From positions 62,001 to 126,000 of the forward strand of contig CAXBBL010000003.1 in assembly GCA_963974215.1 (NCBI GenBank): a stretch of DNA of 64,000 nucleotides, written 5' to 3'. The notes beneath the pieces were generated by a model. That model saw only the letters and a list, made by a program, of their open reading frames with translations. It had not been told where the DNA came from and made no database searches. The position numbers were made by a program, and so were the translations under genes. Positions 34,755 to 43,791 of this stretch are shown here, piece by piece (position 1 is the first letter of the stretch; every line of letters begins with the position of its first letter). This DNA comes from Croceimicrobium sp963974215. GTDB lineage: Bacteria > Bacteroidota > Bacteroidia > Flavobacteriales > Schleiferiaceae.

Positions 34755-37553
34755 ATGTCTAAGCCCACATTATATTTACTCGACGCCTTTGCGCTAATCT
34801 ATCGCTCTTATTTCGCTTTCATCAATAACCCGCGGATCAACTCGAACGGATTAGATACTTCGGCGATTTTTGGTTTTACGACCACCTTGCTTGAGATTTT
34901 AGAAAAGAAGAATCCTTCGCATATCGCGATTGTATATGATACCAGTGCGCCCACAGTGCGACATATTGAATATGATTTATACAAAGCACAGCGCGAGGAA
35001 ACCCCAGAAGGTATAAAAGTGGCTTTTCCTTATATCCGCAAAATGGCGGAAGCCTTTAATATTCCTTTTTTAGGGGTAGATGGCTATGAAGCCGACGATG
35101 TTATTGGTACCCTCGCCAAGCAGGCGGAGAAAGAGGGTTACGAGGTATTTATGATGACGCCCGATAAGGATTTCGGGCAGTTGGTTAGCGAGAATATTTT
35201 CATGTATCGTCCCGGCCGCAGCGGCAATCCTGCCGAAGTATGGGGTATTGAGGAGATTAAGGCCAAATTTGATATTGATAATGTAGACCAAGTGGTAGAC
35301 TATTTGGGCATGATGGGTGATGCGGTGGATAATATTCCCGGCATTCCGGGAGTAGGTCCGAAAACGGCATCGAAGCTTTTAAAACAGTACGGCTCCATGG
35401 AAGGCATGTATGAGAAGGCCGATGAGATTAAAGGGAAATTAGGCGAGAAAATTCGCGATAATAAGGAGCAAGCGCTACTATCTAAAAAGTTAGCACGCAT
35501 TATTATAGATGTGCCCATACAATTTGAAGAGTCGAGTTTTAAAAAGGATCCAGCGGATGTGGAAAAGATCCAAGAGCTCTTTAAGGAGCTGGAGTTTAGA
35601 ACTTTGTCGCGCAGGGTTTTAGGCACAGAGGCTACGGCAGATGCGCCCGAGGGTGACGTGAAGATTAAGGCTAAGGATACGGGCGGCCAAATGGATATGT
35701 TTGCGGCCCCGAGTGTGGCAGGCGAGGAGCAGACCAGTAGTAGCAGCTATCAAAATTTAGCGAATAGTGAGCACCTTTACCAATTGGTGCAACACCCAAA
35801 AGAGCGCAAGCTTTTGCTGGAAAACTTATTAAAGCAAAGGTCGGTTTGTTTTGATACCGAAACCACTAGCTTGGATGTGCAAAAAGCGGACTTGGTAGGC
35901 CTAGCTTTCTCCTATAAGCCTGGCCTTGCTTATTATGTGCATCTACCGCAAGGGGAAGAAAAAACAATTTTAGAAGAATTTAGAACCTTCTTTGAGAATG
36001 CCGAAATTGAGAAAATCGGTCAGAATTTAAAGTACGACCTAAGCGTCTTGCATCAATACGAAATGCCGGTTAATGGACCACTTTTCGATACCATGTTGGC
36101 GCATTATTTAATCAATCCCGACATGCGCCATAATATGGATATCATGGCGGAAACCTATCTTAATTACCAACCCCAGTCTATCGAAGAGTTGATAGGTAAA
36201 AAGGGTAAAAACCAAAAAACTATGCGTGCGGTTGATCCAGTTTTAGCGGCCGAATATGCAGGGGAAGATGCCGATATCACCCTACGTTTAGCGCAGGTGT
36301 TTAAAGAGAAACTAGCCGACAGTAGCGCCGCTAAAGTCTTGACCGAAATCGAAACGCCTTTGGTAAAGGTCTTGGCCAAGATGGAGATGGAAGGTATTAA
36401 CCTCGACCGTCAAGCCCTGTCAACTTTGTCGGAGAAATTAGCAGAAGACATTGCGAACCTCGATCGCGATATTCATGAGCTATCGGGTAATCCCGACTTT
36501 AATATTGCTTCGCCGCGACAATTGGGCGAAGTGCTTTTTGGTGAAATGGAGTTGATTGCTAAACCGAAGAAAACCAAAAGCGGGCAGTACGCTACTGGCG
36601 AAGATGTATTGCAGGATTTAGCGAAGGATCATGAGATTATCCAAAAGATTTTGGATTACCGTCAAATGGTCAAACTCAAAAGTACTTACGTAGATGCGCT
36701 ACCAGATATGGTGAGCGAAACAACGGGAAGAATTCACAGTAGTTTTAATCAGGCGGTGGCGGCTACTGGTCGTTTAAGCAGTAACAATCCCAACCTCCAA
36801 AATATACCCATCCGCACCAAGCGAGGACAAGAAGTGCGTAAAGCCTTTATTCCCCGCGATAAAAACCACGTGATTTTAGCGGCGGATTACAGTCAGATTG
36901 AATTGCGCTTAATTGCCCAACTCAGTCAGGAAAAAACCATGATGGAGGCTTTTATAAAGGGGGAAGATATCCATGCAGCCACGGCAGCCAAGGTTTTTGG
37001 GGTGCCCCTAGATGAGGTAAGCAGGGAGATGCGTAGCAATGCGAAGACCGTGAACTTTGGAATTATTTACGGCGTAAGTGCTTATGGATTAAGCCAGCAA
37101 ACCAGTTTGAGTCGTGGTGAGGCCAGCGACATAATCAAGAGCTACTTTAAAACCTACCCTGGCATCCGCGATTATATTGAAGCACAAAAAGAACTAGCCC
37201 GCGAGCAAGGCTTTGTAGAAACCATGTTAGGAAGACGTCGTTATTTAAAAGACATCAATAGTAGAAATGCGGTGGTGCGCGGACACGCCGAACGCAATGC
37301 TGTAAATGCTCCGATTCAAGGCTCTGCGGCCGATATCATTAAAATCGCTATGATTAATATCGATAAAGTTTTGGCGCCATTTAAAACCAAAATGCTTCTA
37401 CAAGTACACGATGAATTGGTTTTTGATGCCCCTAAAGAAGAATTGGAGGAAGTAACCGCATTAATTGTAGATAAAATGCAGACGGCTGTAAAAACAGAAG
37501 TACCTTTATTGGTAGAAAGTGGTTTTGGGTCTAATTGGCTGGAGGCGCATTGA
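34755..37553 (+). CDS. polA: DNA polymerase I
   Basis: 932 aa, replication/repair polymerase. Complete three-domain layout: 5' nuclease (residues 1-290, with EADDVIGTLA and GDAVDNIPGIPGVGPKTA); 3'-5' exonuclease (about 365-540) with intact DTET (FDTETTSLD), so proofreading is likely active, unlike in some relatives; and family A polymerase (about 560-932) with RLSSNNPNLQNIP, DYSQIELR, the O-helix KTVNFGIIYG and VHDELVF. Length normal. Upstream TATTTTCG resembles a -7 element. A bidirectional terminator lies between it and the M43 protease gene. Confidence 0.97.
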   Translation: MSKPTLYLLDAFALIYRSYFAFINNPRINSNGLDTSAIFGFTTTLLEILEKKNPSHIAIVYDTSAPTVRHIEYDLYKAQREETPEGIKVAFPYIRKMAEAFNIPFLGVDGYEADDVIGTLAKQAEKEGYEVFMMTPDKDFGQLVSENIFMYRPGRSGNPAEVWGIEEIKAKFDIDNVDQVVDYLGMMGDAVDNIPGIPGVGPKTASKLLKQYGSMEGMYEKADEIKGKLGEKIRDNKEQALLSKKLARIIIDVPIQFEESSFKKDPADVEKIQELFKELEFRTLSRRVLGTEATADAPEGDVKIKAKDTGGQMDMFAAPSVAGEEQTSSSSYQNLANSEHLYQLVQHPKERKLLLENLLKQRSVCFDTETTSLDVQKADLVGLAFSYKPGLAYYVHLPQGEEKTILEEFRTFFENAEIEKIGQNLKYDLSVLHQYEMPVNGPLFDTMLAHYLINPDMRHNMDIMAETYLNYQPQSIEELIGKKGKNQKTMRAVDPVLAAEYAGEDADITLRLAQVFKEKLADSSAAKVLTEIETPLVKVLAKMEMEGINLDRQALSTLSEKLAEDIANLDRDIHELSGNPDFNIASPRQLGEVLFGEMELIAKPKKTKSGQYATGEDVLQDLAKDHEIIQKILDYRQMVKLKSTYVDALPDMVSETTGRIHSSFNQAVAATGRLSSNNPNLQNIPIRTKRGQEVRKAFIPRDKNHVILAADYSQIELRLIAQLSQEKTMMEAFIKGEDIHAATAAKVFGVPLDEVSREMRSNAKTVNFGIIYGVSAYGLSQQTSLSRGEASDIIKSYFKTYPGIRDYIEAQKELAREQGFVETMLGRRRYLKDINSRNAVVRGHAERNAVNAPIQGSAADIIKIAMINIDKVLAPFKTKMLLQVHDELVFDAPKEELEEVTALIVDKMQTAVKTEVPLLVESGFGSNWLEAH

Positions 37554-37738
37554 TGTTTAGTACTAAGACCGCTACGCTGTGAGATTTGAGTAGTGAGATG
37601 GTCTTGGAGAATTGATTAATGATTCTGCCTTCGAAGTGAAATTCGATGGTTCTATAGCCGGGCGATTTATCGTGTGGGTTGGTGAAAACAGAAATTTAAT
37701 TGTAATTTTTTGCTGTACGACCGCGAAGAACGAGCACA

Positions 37739-37778
37739 AAAAAAGCCCCACTACTAATCAAAGAAGCGGGGCTTTTTT
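37739..37778. terminator. Bidirectional terminator between polA and the M43 protease gene
   Basis: AAAAAAGCCCC...GGGGCTTTTTT with A- and T-runs on both flanks, serving both converging genes. The 185 nt before it hold no gene I can see. Confidence 0.85.
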
Positions 37779-37793
37779 ATAAAATCGAAGGAT

Positions 37794-39905
37794 TTATTCA
37801 ATAATCAGCTTTTCGCTGAAATTGGTACGATCGCCTTTTATATTAAGGAGGTATACGCCAGTACTTAGCTCTAGGTCTAACTGGGCTTCAAGGCTCGAGT
37901 TTTTGGTTTGAAAGCTTTGGCTATAAACCGATCTGCCGCTTAGGTCAACAATCTCTAAATTGAGATGATTGTCTACTAAGTCGCTCATCTTAATAGTAAG
38001 TCGGCCATTGCTGGGGTTGGGGTAAAGCTTAAGATCAGCAGCGCCAAATTCAGAAAGGCTCACATCGGTTCCTTGTCCAAAACGAATATTATCGATGTAG
38101 AAATTATTACCACCACCATTATTAAATACAAATTTGATTAAGATGGGGTCATTTTGAATATAGGCATCAAAGTTTAGGGTTTCGGTAGTCCACTGGCTTG
38201 GGCCATTAGGTACAAAGTTACCAGTAGTATTGGGGGCGGTACGCAAGCGGCCACTATTGTAGAAACGTCTTCTTGTCCAATTTTCGCCACAATCGCGCGA
38301 TACGAATACTTCTAACTCATCGCTATTAGAATTCGATTGTGCGGCGAAGGCATAGTCGAAGAATAAATTGAGGTTTGAGCCACCAGCAGTAGCAATAGCG
38401 GGAGTGATGATTTCATCGATATCACCACTTGCATTATTATTTACTTTCTCTAAAACCAAACTATTACTAAGGTGAGAGCCCGCTCCGCTATATGGTTTAA
38501 AAGGATTTTGGTCGTTATCAATAATCGAAACCACGCCAGGAATGCTACCTGATTCAAAGCTTTCCACCCAAGTAAGATTAAAGAAAGGGCTAGCGGAGTT
38601 TTTCACGCTTACATAGTCCGTAAGAGTAATACTGTTAGAGCCTGCGCTATTACTTACGGTTAGACTTACGTCGTATTTGCCTGGGTTAGCATAAGTAACG
38701 GTAGGATTTTCTACAGATGAAGTGCTAGGTGTTCCGCCGGGGAAAGACCAAGACCAAGTGCTAGGTGTTCCATCTTCAGAAATGTCGTTGAACTGAACCA
38801 CTTCATTTACACAGACTACATTTTTAGGGCTTTCTAAAGAGGCTGTTGGTGTGCATGCGGGTGGGTTTACCACTCCGGTAGCAATCAGGTTAGACTGAGA
38901 AACAAGGTTCGCTCTTAAAGCGTTGCTATTAATAACGGCCCTCGCTCTGGCCTTTTGATCGGCGGTAAACATGTTTTGGCATTCCGTGTAGTCCATGTAG
39001 TTTTCAATCTGATCCGTTAGGTCGGGGCTATCACTGCTACAAGTGTTAATCGGAGAGCAGCCATCATTTGCTTCAAATACAGGAGGGGTGTCTGCACAAT
39101 AATCGCCACTAGTTGATCCGCCTACATTTCCTACTGGGTTTGATCCGCCATTGCCGTTGCAGCTTCCAGCAAAAGGGTGATGTAAGGCAAGGTAGTGGCC
39201 TACCTCATGCGTTAAGGTGCGTCCAGGGCTACCCGTGGCTGTGCCAATGGTTCCCAATTGGTCATGTCTTAAAATTACTCCATCGCCCGAAACTAATGAA
39301 TTGTTGCGGGGAAAGAAGGAGTAGCCCAAGGTATATCCTTGAGGGTTAGAAGGCAAGGTGTTGGAGACATTGCGAGTGACCCAGATGTTAAGATAATTAT
39401 TGCGATTCCACTTAATGATTTTGGAGCCTTCATCGCCAGAAAGCGATTCAATACTTTGAGTGCGGGTAATACCATCGGTGCAGTTTCCTTGGGGGTCTTT
39501 TTTAGCGAGAGCGAATTGTATTTCGAAATCCGCTGCTACAGGTTTAAAAATTGCACGGGTTTGGGAGGTGTCAGCATTTAGGCGACGAAAATCCTCATTT
39601 AATATCCTTAGACCATCTTCAATTTGAGACAGAGAAATATTATCCTGTGAGCTTGCATAAATAACGTGGAAAACAACAGGTATAGTTACTACGGTAGCAG
39701 CAGTTTTGTTGTCCTGCATTTTCATTTCCGCAATCTTGCTCTGAATTAATTTTTCAGTCGCAATTAGAGCTTCCTTTTGCGCAGGGTCATTCATTTGCTC
39801 ATGATAGAAATGATCAAAAGCACACTTTTCAGGATTTACTTGTTGAGCGGCACTACTAAAACTAAGAGTTGTTAATGCTGTTAACAAGAAAAAAAACTTG
39901 TTCAT
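37794..39905 (-). CDS. Secreted M43 (pappalysin-type) metalloprotease with PKD and T9SS sorting domains
   Basis: 703 aa from the ATG at 39905; the frame extends upstream but the signal peptide starts here (NKFFFLLTALTTLSFSSAA). M43 catalytic domain about 60-310: zinc motif HEVGHYLALHH and the Met-turn region NYMDYTECQNMF. Then a PKD domain (FNDISEDGTPSTWSWSFPGG), a jelly-roll MAM-like region with FESGSIPG and ELEVFVSRDCGENW, and a C-terminal sorting domain (LKLYPNPSNG...). Extracellular protease for protein degradation; a pro-region of about 50 residues is present. Monocistronic, convergent with polA. Confidence 0.93.
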   Translation of the reverse strand: MNKFFFLLTALTTLSFSSAAQQVNPEKCAFDHFYHEQMNDPAQKEALIATEKLIQSKIAEMKMQDNKTAATVVTIPVVFHVIYASSQDNISLSQIEDGLRILNEDFRRLNADTSQTRAIFKPVAADFEIQFALAKKDPQGNCTDGITRTQSIESLSGDEGSKIIKWNRNNYLNIWVTRNVSNTLPSNPQGYTLGYSFFPRNNSLVSGDGVILRHDQLGTIGTATGSPGRTLTHEVGHYLALHHPFAGSCNGNGGSNPVGNVGGSTSGDYCADTPPVFEANDGCSPINTCSSDSPDLTDQIENYMDYTECQNMFTADQKARARAVINSNALRANLVSQSNLIATGVVNPPACTPTASLESPKNVVCVNEVVQFNDISEDGTPSTWSWSFPGGTPSTSSVENPTVTYANPGKYDVSLTVSNSAGSNSITLTDYVSVKNSASPFFNLTWVESFESGSIPGVVSIIDNDQNPFKPYSGAGSHLSNSLVLEKVNNNASGDIDEIITPAIATAGGSNLNLFFDYAFAAQSNSNSDELEVFVSRDCGENWTRRRFYNSGRLRTAPNTTGNFVPNGPSQWTTETLNFDAYIQNDPILIKFVFNNGGGNNFYIDNIRFGQGTDVSLSEFGAADLKLYPNPSNGRLTIKMSDLVDNHLNLEIVDLSGRSVYSQSFQTKNSSLEAQLDLELSTGVYLLNIKGDRTNFSEKLIIE

Positions 39906-40015
39906 ATTTGAGAGAATATTAGGGAAATAAGACAGCAAATATAAGCTTTGTGTTGATAGATGAAAGTGACCTGTGTACAAGCCCAGTAATTTTCAGCGAT
40001 TTATGGTTAATAAGG

Positions 40016-40048
40016 TTTGGTAAAGTGAAAATTATTGTTGTAAATTCG
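40016..40048 (+). promoter_or_regulatory. Promoter of the rplM ribosomal protein operon
   Basis: TTTG at 40016, spacer of 21 bp, then TAAATTCG at 40041-40048 (one mismatch to TAnnTTTG). Confidence 0.6.
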
Positions 40049-40051
40049 CAG

Positions 40052-40078
40052 CCCCTTTTCGGGGGAGTAGCTTTACTC
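40052..40078 (+). promoter_or_regulatory. Candidate ribosomal-protein leader (two hairpins) upstream of rplM
   Basis: Two abutting small hairpins in the 5' untranslated region: CCCC-TTTTC-GGGG (40052-40064) and GAGTA-GCTT-TACTC (40065-40078), directly after the promoter. The position fits autogenous control by L13 or S9, as known for ribosomal leaders; conservation not tested. Confidence 0.45.
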
Positions 40079-40106
40079 AAGGTAACGTTTTAAATATTAA
40101 GTAGTT

Positions 40107-40562
40107 GTGAATACAATGAGTTACAAAACAGTGTCGGCGAACAGCCAAACTGTTGATAAGAAATGGTTAGTAGTCGACGCTGAGGGTCAAACCCTGGGTC
40201 GCCTTGCATCTGGAATCGCGTTTTTACTACGCGGAAAACATAAGGTGAATTTCACCCCACATGTTGATTGTGGAGACAATGTTATCGTGCTTAACGCCGA
40301 TAAAGTTGTTCTTACCGGACAGAAAGCTACTGAGAAAGAATATGTTCGTCATACTGAATTCCCTGGTGGTCAGCGTTTTACTACCCCAGAACAGTTAATG
40401 ATGAAGAAACCTACGAAGGTTTTGGAAAATGCTGTTAAAGGTATGCTTCCTAAAAATCGCTTAGGTAGTGAGTTGTTCCGCAATTTGCACGCCTTTGTTG
40501 GTACTGAGCATCCTCACGAGGCTCAGAAGCCAGAACTAGTTGACATTAACACAGTTAAATAA
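40107..40562 (+). CDS. rplM: 50S ribosomal protein L13
   Basis: 151 aa large-subunit protein. The N-terminus MNTMSYKTVSAN matches the Bacteroidota L13 start (MDTLSYKT...), so I keep the GTG at 40107, although an ATG nine bases downstream is available. Family marks: WLVVDAEGQTLGRLAS, NFTPHVDCGDNVIVLNADKV and LPKNRLG. First gene of the rplM-rpsI pair; a promoter and a hairpin leader precede it. The 10-nt gap to rpsI shows co-transcription. Confidence 0.97.
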   Translation: MNTMSYKTVSANSQTVDKKWLVVDAEGQTLGRLASGIAFLLRGKHKVNFTPHVDCGDNVIVLNADKVVLTGQKATEKEYVRHTEFPGGQRFTTPEQLMMKKPTKVLENAVKGMLPKNRLGSELFRNLHAFVGTEHPHEAQKPELVDINTVK

Positions 40563-40572
40563 TAAGGAGAGT

Positions 40573-40959
40573 ATGTCTGTAACTCACACTATTGGAAGAA
40601 GAAAAAAGTCTGTGGCTCGAGTATTCTTAAAAGAAGGCTCTGGTGTAATCACTATCAACAAGAAAGATTACAAAGACTACTTTGACACCGCTGCCCTGCA
40701 CTACAAGGTAGAGCAAGCGTTTTTAATCACCGAGACTACTGGTCAGTACGACGTTATGGTAAACGTTGATGGCGGTGGTATCACTGGGCAAGCCGAAGCA
40801 ATCCGCTTAGGAATTAGCCGCGGTTTATGCGAGATCAAGCCTGATCACCGCATCGCGTTAAAGCCAGAAGGTGTTCTAACACGTGATCCACGTATGGTGG
40901 AACGTAAGAAATTCGGTCAGAAAAAAGCGAGAAAGAAATTCCAATTCTCGAAACGTTAA
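40573..40959 (+). CDS. rpsI: 30S ribosomal protein S9
   Basis: 128 aa from ATG at 40573 (MSVTHTIGRRKKSVARVF); the frame is open 11 codons upstream inside rplM but is not used. Complete: GGGITGQAEAIRLGISRGL, EGVLTRDPRMVERKKFGQKKARKKFQFSKR, whose final basic tail reaches the P-site tRNA. Classic rplM-rpsI pair, followed by rpsB. Confidence 0.98.
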   Translation: MSVTHTIGRRKKSVARVFLKEGSGVITINKKDYKDYFDTAALHYKVEQAFLITETTGQYDVMVNVDGGGITGQAEAIRLGISRGLCEIKPDHRIALKPEGVLTRDPRMVERKKFGQKKARKKFQFSKR

Positions 40960-40968
40960 GAATTATCT

Positions 40969-40989
40969 ATTTGGGTTTAGTATCCAAAT
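40969..40989 (+). promoter_or_regulatory. Candidate hairpin in the rpsB leader
   Basis: ATTTGG-GTTTAGTAT-CCAAAT, six-bp stem with 9-nt loop, in the 94-nt gap before rpsB; a GC-rich stretch (GAGGGGTTAG...ACCCTGGGGTT) follows. Could be a ribosomal leader; weak evidence. Confidence 0.3.
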
Positions 40990-41053
40990 CCGAGGGGTTA
41001 GTATTCTACCACCCTGGGGTTGTAATTAGTGAATGTAAACAATTAAACATCTC

Positions 41054-41836
41054 ATGGCAGATCAGTTTGTAAAAGAAATGTTAGACGCAGGAGTGCACTT
41101 CGGTCACTTAACGCGCAAATGGAATCCCAACATGGCTCCCTATATTTTTATGGAGCGTAATGGAATTCACATTATCGACTTGTATAAAACACAAGCGAAA
41201 TTAAACCAAGCCGCAGAAGCTTTGCAAAAAATTGCCGCTAGTGGTCGCAAGATCATGTACGTAGCAACTAAAAAGCAAGCCAAAGAAATCCTAGAGGTTC
41301 AGGCTGGTGGTGTTAATATGCCTTATATAACTGAGCGTTGGCCAGGAGGTATGTTAACCAACTTCATTACCATTCGTAAGGCGATCAAAAAGATGCAAAA
41401 CATCGATCGTATGAAGGAAGATGGTAGCTATTTAACCCTTAGTAAAAGAGAGCGCCTACAAGTAGACCGTCAGCGTGATAAGTTAAACAGACAGCTTGGA
41501 TCAATTGCTGATATGACTCGCTTACCGGGAGCTCTATTTATCATAGATATCAATAAAGAACACATTGCAGTTAAAGAAGCTCAGAAATTGGGTATTCCTA
41601 CTTTCGCAATCGTTGATACCAATTCAGATCCTAATCAAGTAGATTACGCGATTCCAGGAAATGATGACGCTACTAAGTCGATTAACATCTTAGTAAGTAA
41701 AGTAACCGACGCTATTCGCAACGGTTTGGAAGAACGTAACTCTGACAAAAACAAAGCAAAAGACGCTAAGATTAAGAAAGCAGCAGCGAAAGTTGGTGAT
41801 TCTGATGTAGATGCCGACGAGGCTGCAGAAGATTAA
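41054..41836 (+). CDS. rpsB: 30S ribosomal protein S2
   Basis: 260 aa. Standard S2 features: MLDAGVHFGHLTRKWNPNMAPYIF, KKQAKEI, YITERWPGGMLTNF, and LPGALFIIDINKEHIAVKEAQKLGIP. Acidic tail of about 25 residues (DVDADEAAED). In the conserved order rpsB-tsf. A hairpin terminator separates it from tsf, so tsf may depend on partial readthrough. Confidence 0.98.
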   Translation: MADQFVKEMLDAGVHFGHLTRKWNPNMAPYIFMERNGIHIIDLYKTQAKLNQAAEALQKIAASGRKIMYVATKKQAKEILEVQAGGVNMPYITERWPGGMLTNFITIRKAIKKMQNIDRMKEDGSYLTLSKRERLQVDRQRDKLNRQLGSIADMTRLPGALFIIDINKEHIAVKEAQKLGIPTFAIVDTNSDPNQVDYAIPGNDDATKSINILVSKVTDAIRNGLEERNSDKNKAKDAKIKKAAAKVGDSDVDADEAAED

Positions 41837-41865
41837 TCTATTCTTAACTTAGAGTATGTAATATT

Positions 41866-41905
41866 TAGAAGGGATAAATTAAATTTTGTCCCTTCTTTTA
41901 ATTTT
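41866..41905 (+). terminator. Terminator/attenuator between rpsB and tsf
   Basis: AGAAGGGA/TCCCTTCT stem (41866-41873, 41888-41895) with a T-rich tail. No clear promoter follows before tsf, so partial readthrough is likely. Confidence 0.65.
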
Positions 41906-41933
41906 TAGAAATCAACATTAAATACAAATACAA

Positions 41934-42758
41934 ATGGCTAATATAACTGCAGCAGACGTAAACAAGCTCAGAAAACAGACCGGAGCCGGTATGATGGATT
42001 GTAAAAAGGCTTTGGTTGAGGCCGAAGGTGATTTTGAAGCGGCCGTAGATATTCTACGTAAGAAAGGACAAAAGATCGCAGCTAAACGCGCGGATCGCGA
42101 GGCGACTGAGGGTTGTGTGCTTTCAGGTGCTTCTAGTGATAACACTTTTGGAGCGGTTCTAAGCCTTAATTGTGAAACTGATTTCGTTGCAAAAAACGAC
42201 AGCTTCATAGATTTAACCACTAGCTTATTAGACTTGGCTATCGAAAATAAAGCAGCTAACAAAGAAGCTCTTTTAGGCCTTGCTTTTAAAGGCATGACGG
42301 TAGCCGAGAAATTAGTTGAGCAAACTGGTGTAATTGGTGAGAAATTAGAAATCGGATCTTACGAAGTAATCGAAGCACCTTACGTTGCTACTTATATCCA
42401 CGCGGGTAACAAATTAGCAACCCTAGTTGGTTTAAGTGCAGAAGCTGAAGAAGCGGGTAAAAATGTTGCTATGCAAGCAGCAGCTATGAACCCTATCTCT
42501 TTAGATCGTGATGGCGTTAGTCAAGAAACCGTAGCTCGCGAAATCGAGGTAGGTAAAGATTTAGCTCGTCAAGAGGGTAAGCCAGAAGCAATGCTAGACA
42601 AAATTGCGGAAGGTAGATTGAACAAGTTCTTCAAAGAAAATACTTTAGTAGAGCAAGATTATATTCGCGACGGTAAATTAACGGTAGCAAAGTACTTACA
42701 GTCAGTGAATGCTGATTTGAAAGCGGTTGCTTACAAACGCGTAGGTTTAGGCGTTTAA
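41934..42758 (+). CDS. tsf: Translation elongation factor Ts
   Basis: 274 aa guanine-nucleotide exchange factor for EF-Tu. N-terminal LRKQTGAGMMDCKKALVEAEGDFEAAVDILRKKG is the EF-Ts signature. The core includes NCETDFVAKND (the TDFV motif that contacts EF-Tu), then two dimerisation-like subdomains. Length normal. Ends with a strong terminator (42782-42815). Confidence 0.98.
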   Translation: MANITAADVNKLRKQTGAGMMDCKKALVEAEGDFEAAVDILRKKGQKIAAKRADREATEGCVLSGASSDNTFGAVLSLNCETDFVAKNDSFIDLTTSLLDLAIENKAANKEALLGLAFKGMTVAEKLVEQTGVIGEKLEIGSYEVIEAPYVATYIHAGNKLATLVGLSAEAEEAGKNVAMQAAAMNPISLDRDGVSQETVAREIEVGKDLARQEGKPEAMLDKIAEGRLNKFFKENTLVEQDYIRDGKLTVAKYLQSVNADLKAVAYKRVGLGV

Positions 42759-42781
42759 GTCTAAATTTTAATTTATTTTAA

Positions 42782-42815
42782 AAGGGTCACTTTGATTTGT
42801 TTCAAAGTGACCCTT
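42782..42815 (+). terminator. Rho-independent terminator after tsf
   Basis: Fourteen perfect pairs, AAGGGTCACTTTGA / TCAAAGTGACCCTT, with a 6-nt loop, then ATTTATTT. Confidence 0.85.
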
Positions 42816-43009
42816 ATTTATTTCCCTATAGCCTTCGTGGCTTTTTTTCTCTTTTTAATTCAGCTTAGGGAAGAGCAGAAAACGGCTGATTGAAAAGTGG
42901 TTTTACTAATTGTCTGATCAATGTAAATCTTAGGTCGATTCGTTGTAAGTAGCAAATCACAATTGTCAGTTAAAGGCTTGCGTTTTCTTTTTGCTGAAAA
43001 TGTGATACG

Positions 43010-43034
43010 CTAATTTCAGATCGGGCTCAGGTTT
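43010..43034 (-). repeat. Terminus of the MITE-like repeat upstream of pyrH
   Basis: CTAATTTCAGATCGGGCTCAG followed by GTTT resembles the right end of the element (compare AATTTCAG...AATCAGGTTT at 25252-25274). It stops 1 bp before the -7 element of pyrH. Confidence 0.4.
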
Positions 43035-43035
43035 G

Positions 43036-43043
43036 TATCTTTG
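43036..43043 (+). promoter_or_regulatory. Bacteroidota -7 promoter element of pyrH-frr
   Basis: TATCTTTG, exact match to TAnnTTTG and the most typical variant, 25 bp before the ATG. Confidence 0.7.
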
Positions 43044-43068
43044 CGGCAAATACCAATCACTATCCATC

Positions 43069-43776
43069 ATGAAATACAAACGTATTCTTTTGAAATTAAG
43101 CGGCGAATCTTTAATGGGCGACCAAGATTACGGCATTAACGGCGATCGTTTAAGAGATTATGCGGAAGAAATTAAACAGGTTGTGGCAAAGAATATTGAA
43201 GTAGCTGTTGTGATTGGTGGTGGAAATATTTTCCGCGGCTTAAAAGGAGCAAGTGAAGGAATGGATCGCACACAAGCCGATCATATGGGAATGTTGGCTA
43301 CTGTAATTAATGGTCTTGCCTTGCAAAGTGCCTTGGAAGTCGCAGGTGTGAAAACACGCTTAATGAGTGCCATAGAAATGGATAAAGTGGCCGAACCATT
43401 TATTCGTCGTAGAGCTACCCGTCACCTTGAAAAAGGTAGAGTGGTGATTTTTGGCGGCGGAACAGGCAACCCTTACTTTACAACCGATACTGCGGCAACA
43501 TTAAGAGCCATTGAAGTGGATGCTGATGTAATTTTAAAAGGTACGCGCGTAGATGGTATTTATACTGCTGATCCTGAAAAGGACGCTACCGCAACGCGTT
43601 ATGAATCTATCTCCTTCAAGGAGGTTTATGATAAAGGATTAAACGTAATGGACATGACGGCTTTTACGCTAAGTAAGGAAAACGATTTACCCATTATTGT
43701 ATTTGACATGAATAAACCTGGAAACCTACAGGATTTAGTAGATGGTAAAAAGGTAGGGACCTTAGTTGCTAATTAG
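43069..43776 (+). CDS. pyrH: Uridylate kinase
   Basis: 235 aa from ATG at 43069 (MKYKRILLKLSGESLMG); an in-frame upstream codon at 43033 overlaps the promoter. Amino-acid-kinase fold: KLSGESL, VIGGGNIFRG, FGGGTGNPYFTTDTAATLRA and KGTRVDGIYTADP. Phosphorylates UMP to UDP with ATP. Cotranscribed with frr (15-nt gap), the usual order. Confidence 0.97.
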   Translation: MKYKRILLKLSGESLMGDQDYGINGDRLRDYAEEIKQVVAKNIEVAVVIGGGNIFRGLKGASEGMDRTQADHMGMLATVINGLALQSALEVAGVKTRLMSAIEMDKVAEPFIRRRATRHLEKGRVVIFGGGTGNPYFTTDTAATLRAIEVDADVILKGTRVDGIYTADPEKDATATRYESISFKEVYDKGLNVMDMTAFTLSKENDLPIIVFDMNKPGNLQDLVDGKKVGTLVAN

Positions 43777-43791
43777 TTATTGTTTTAAATT

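Noticed and set aside
40107..40116. ATG at 40116 as rplM start
   Set aside because: The residues MNT before it match the family N-terminus, so the GTG at 40107 is preferred.
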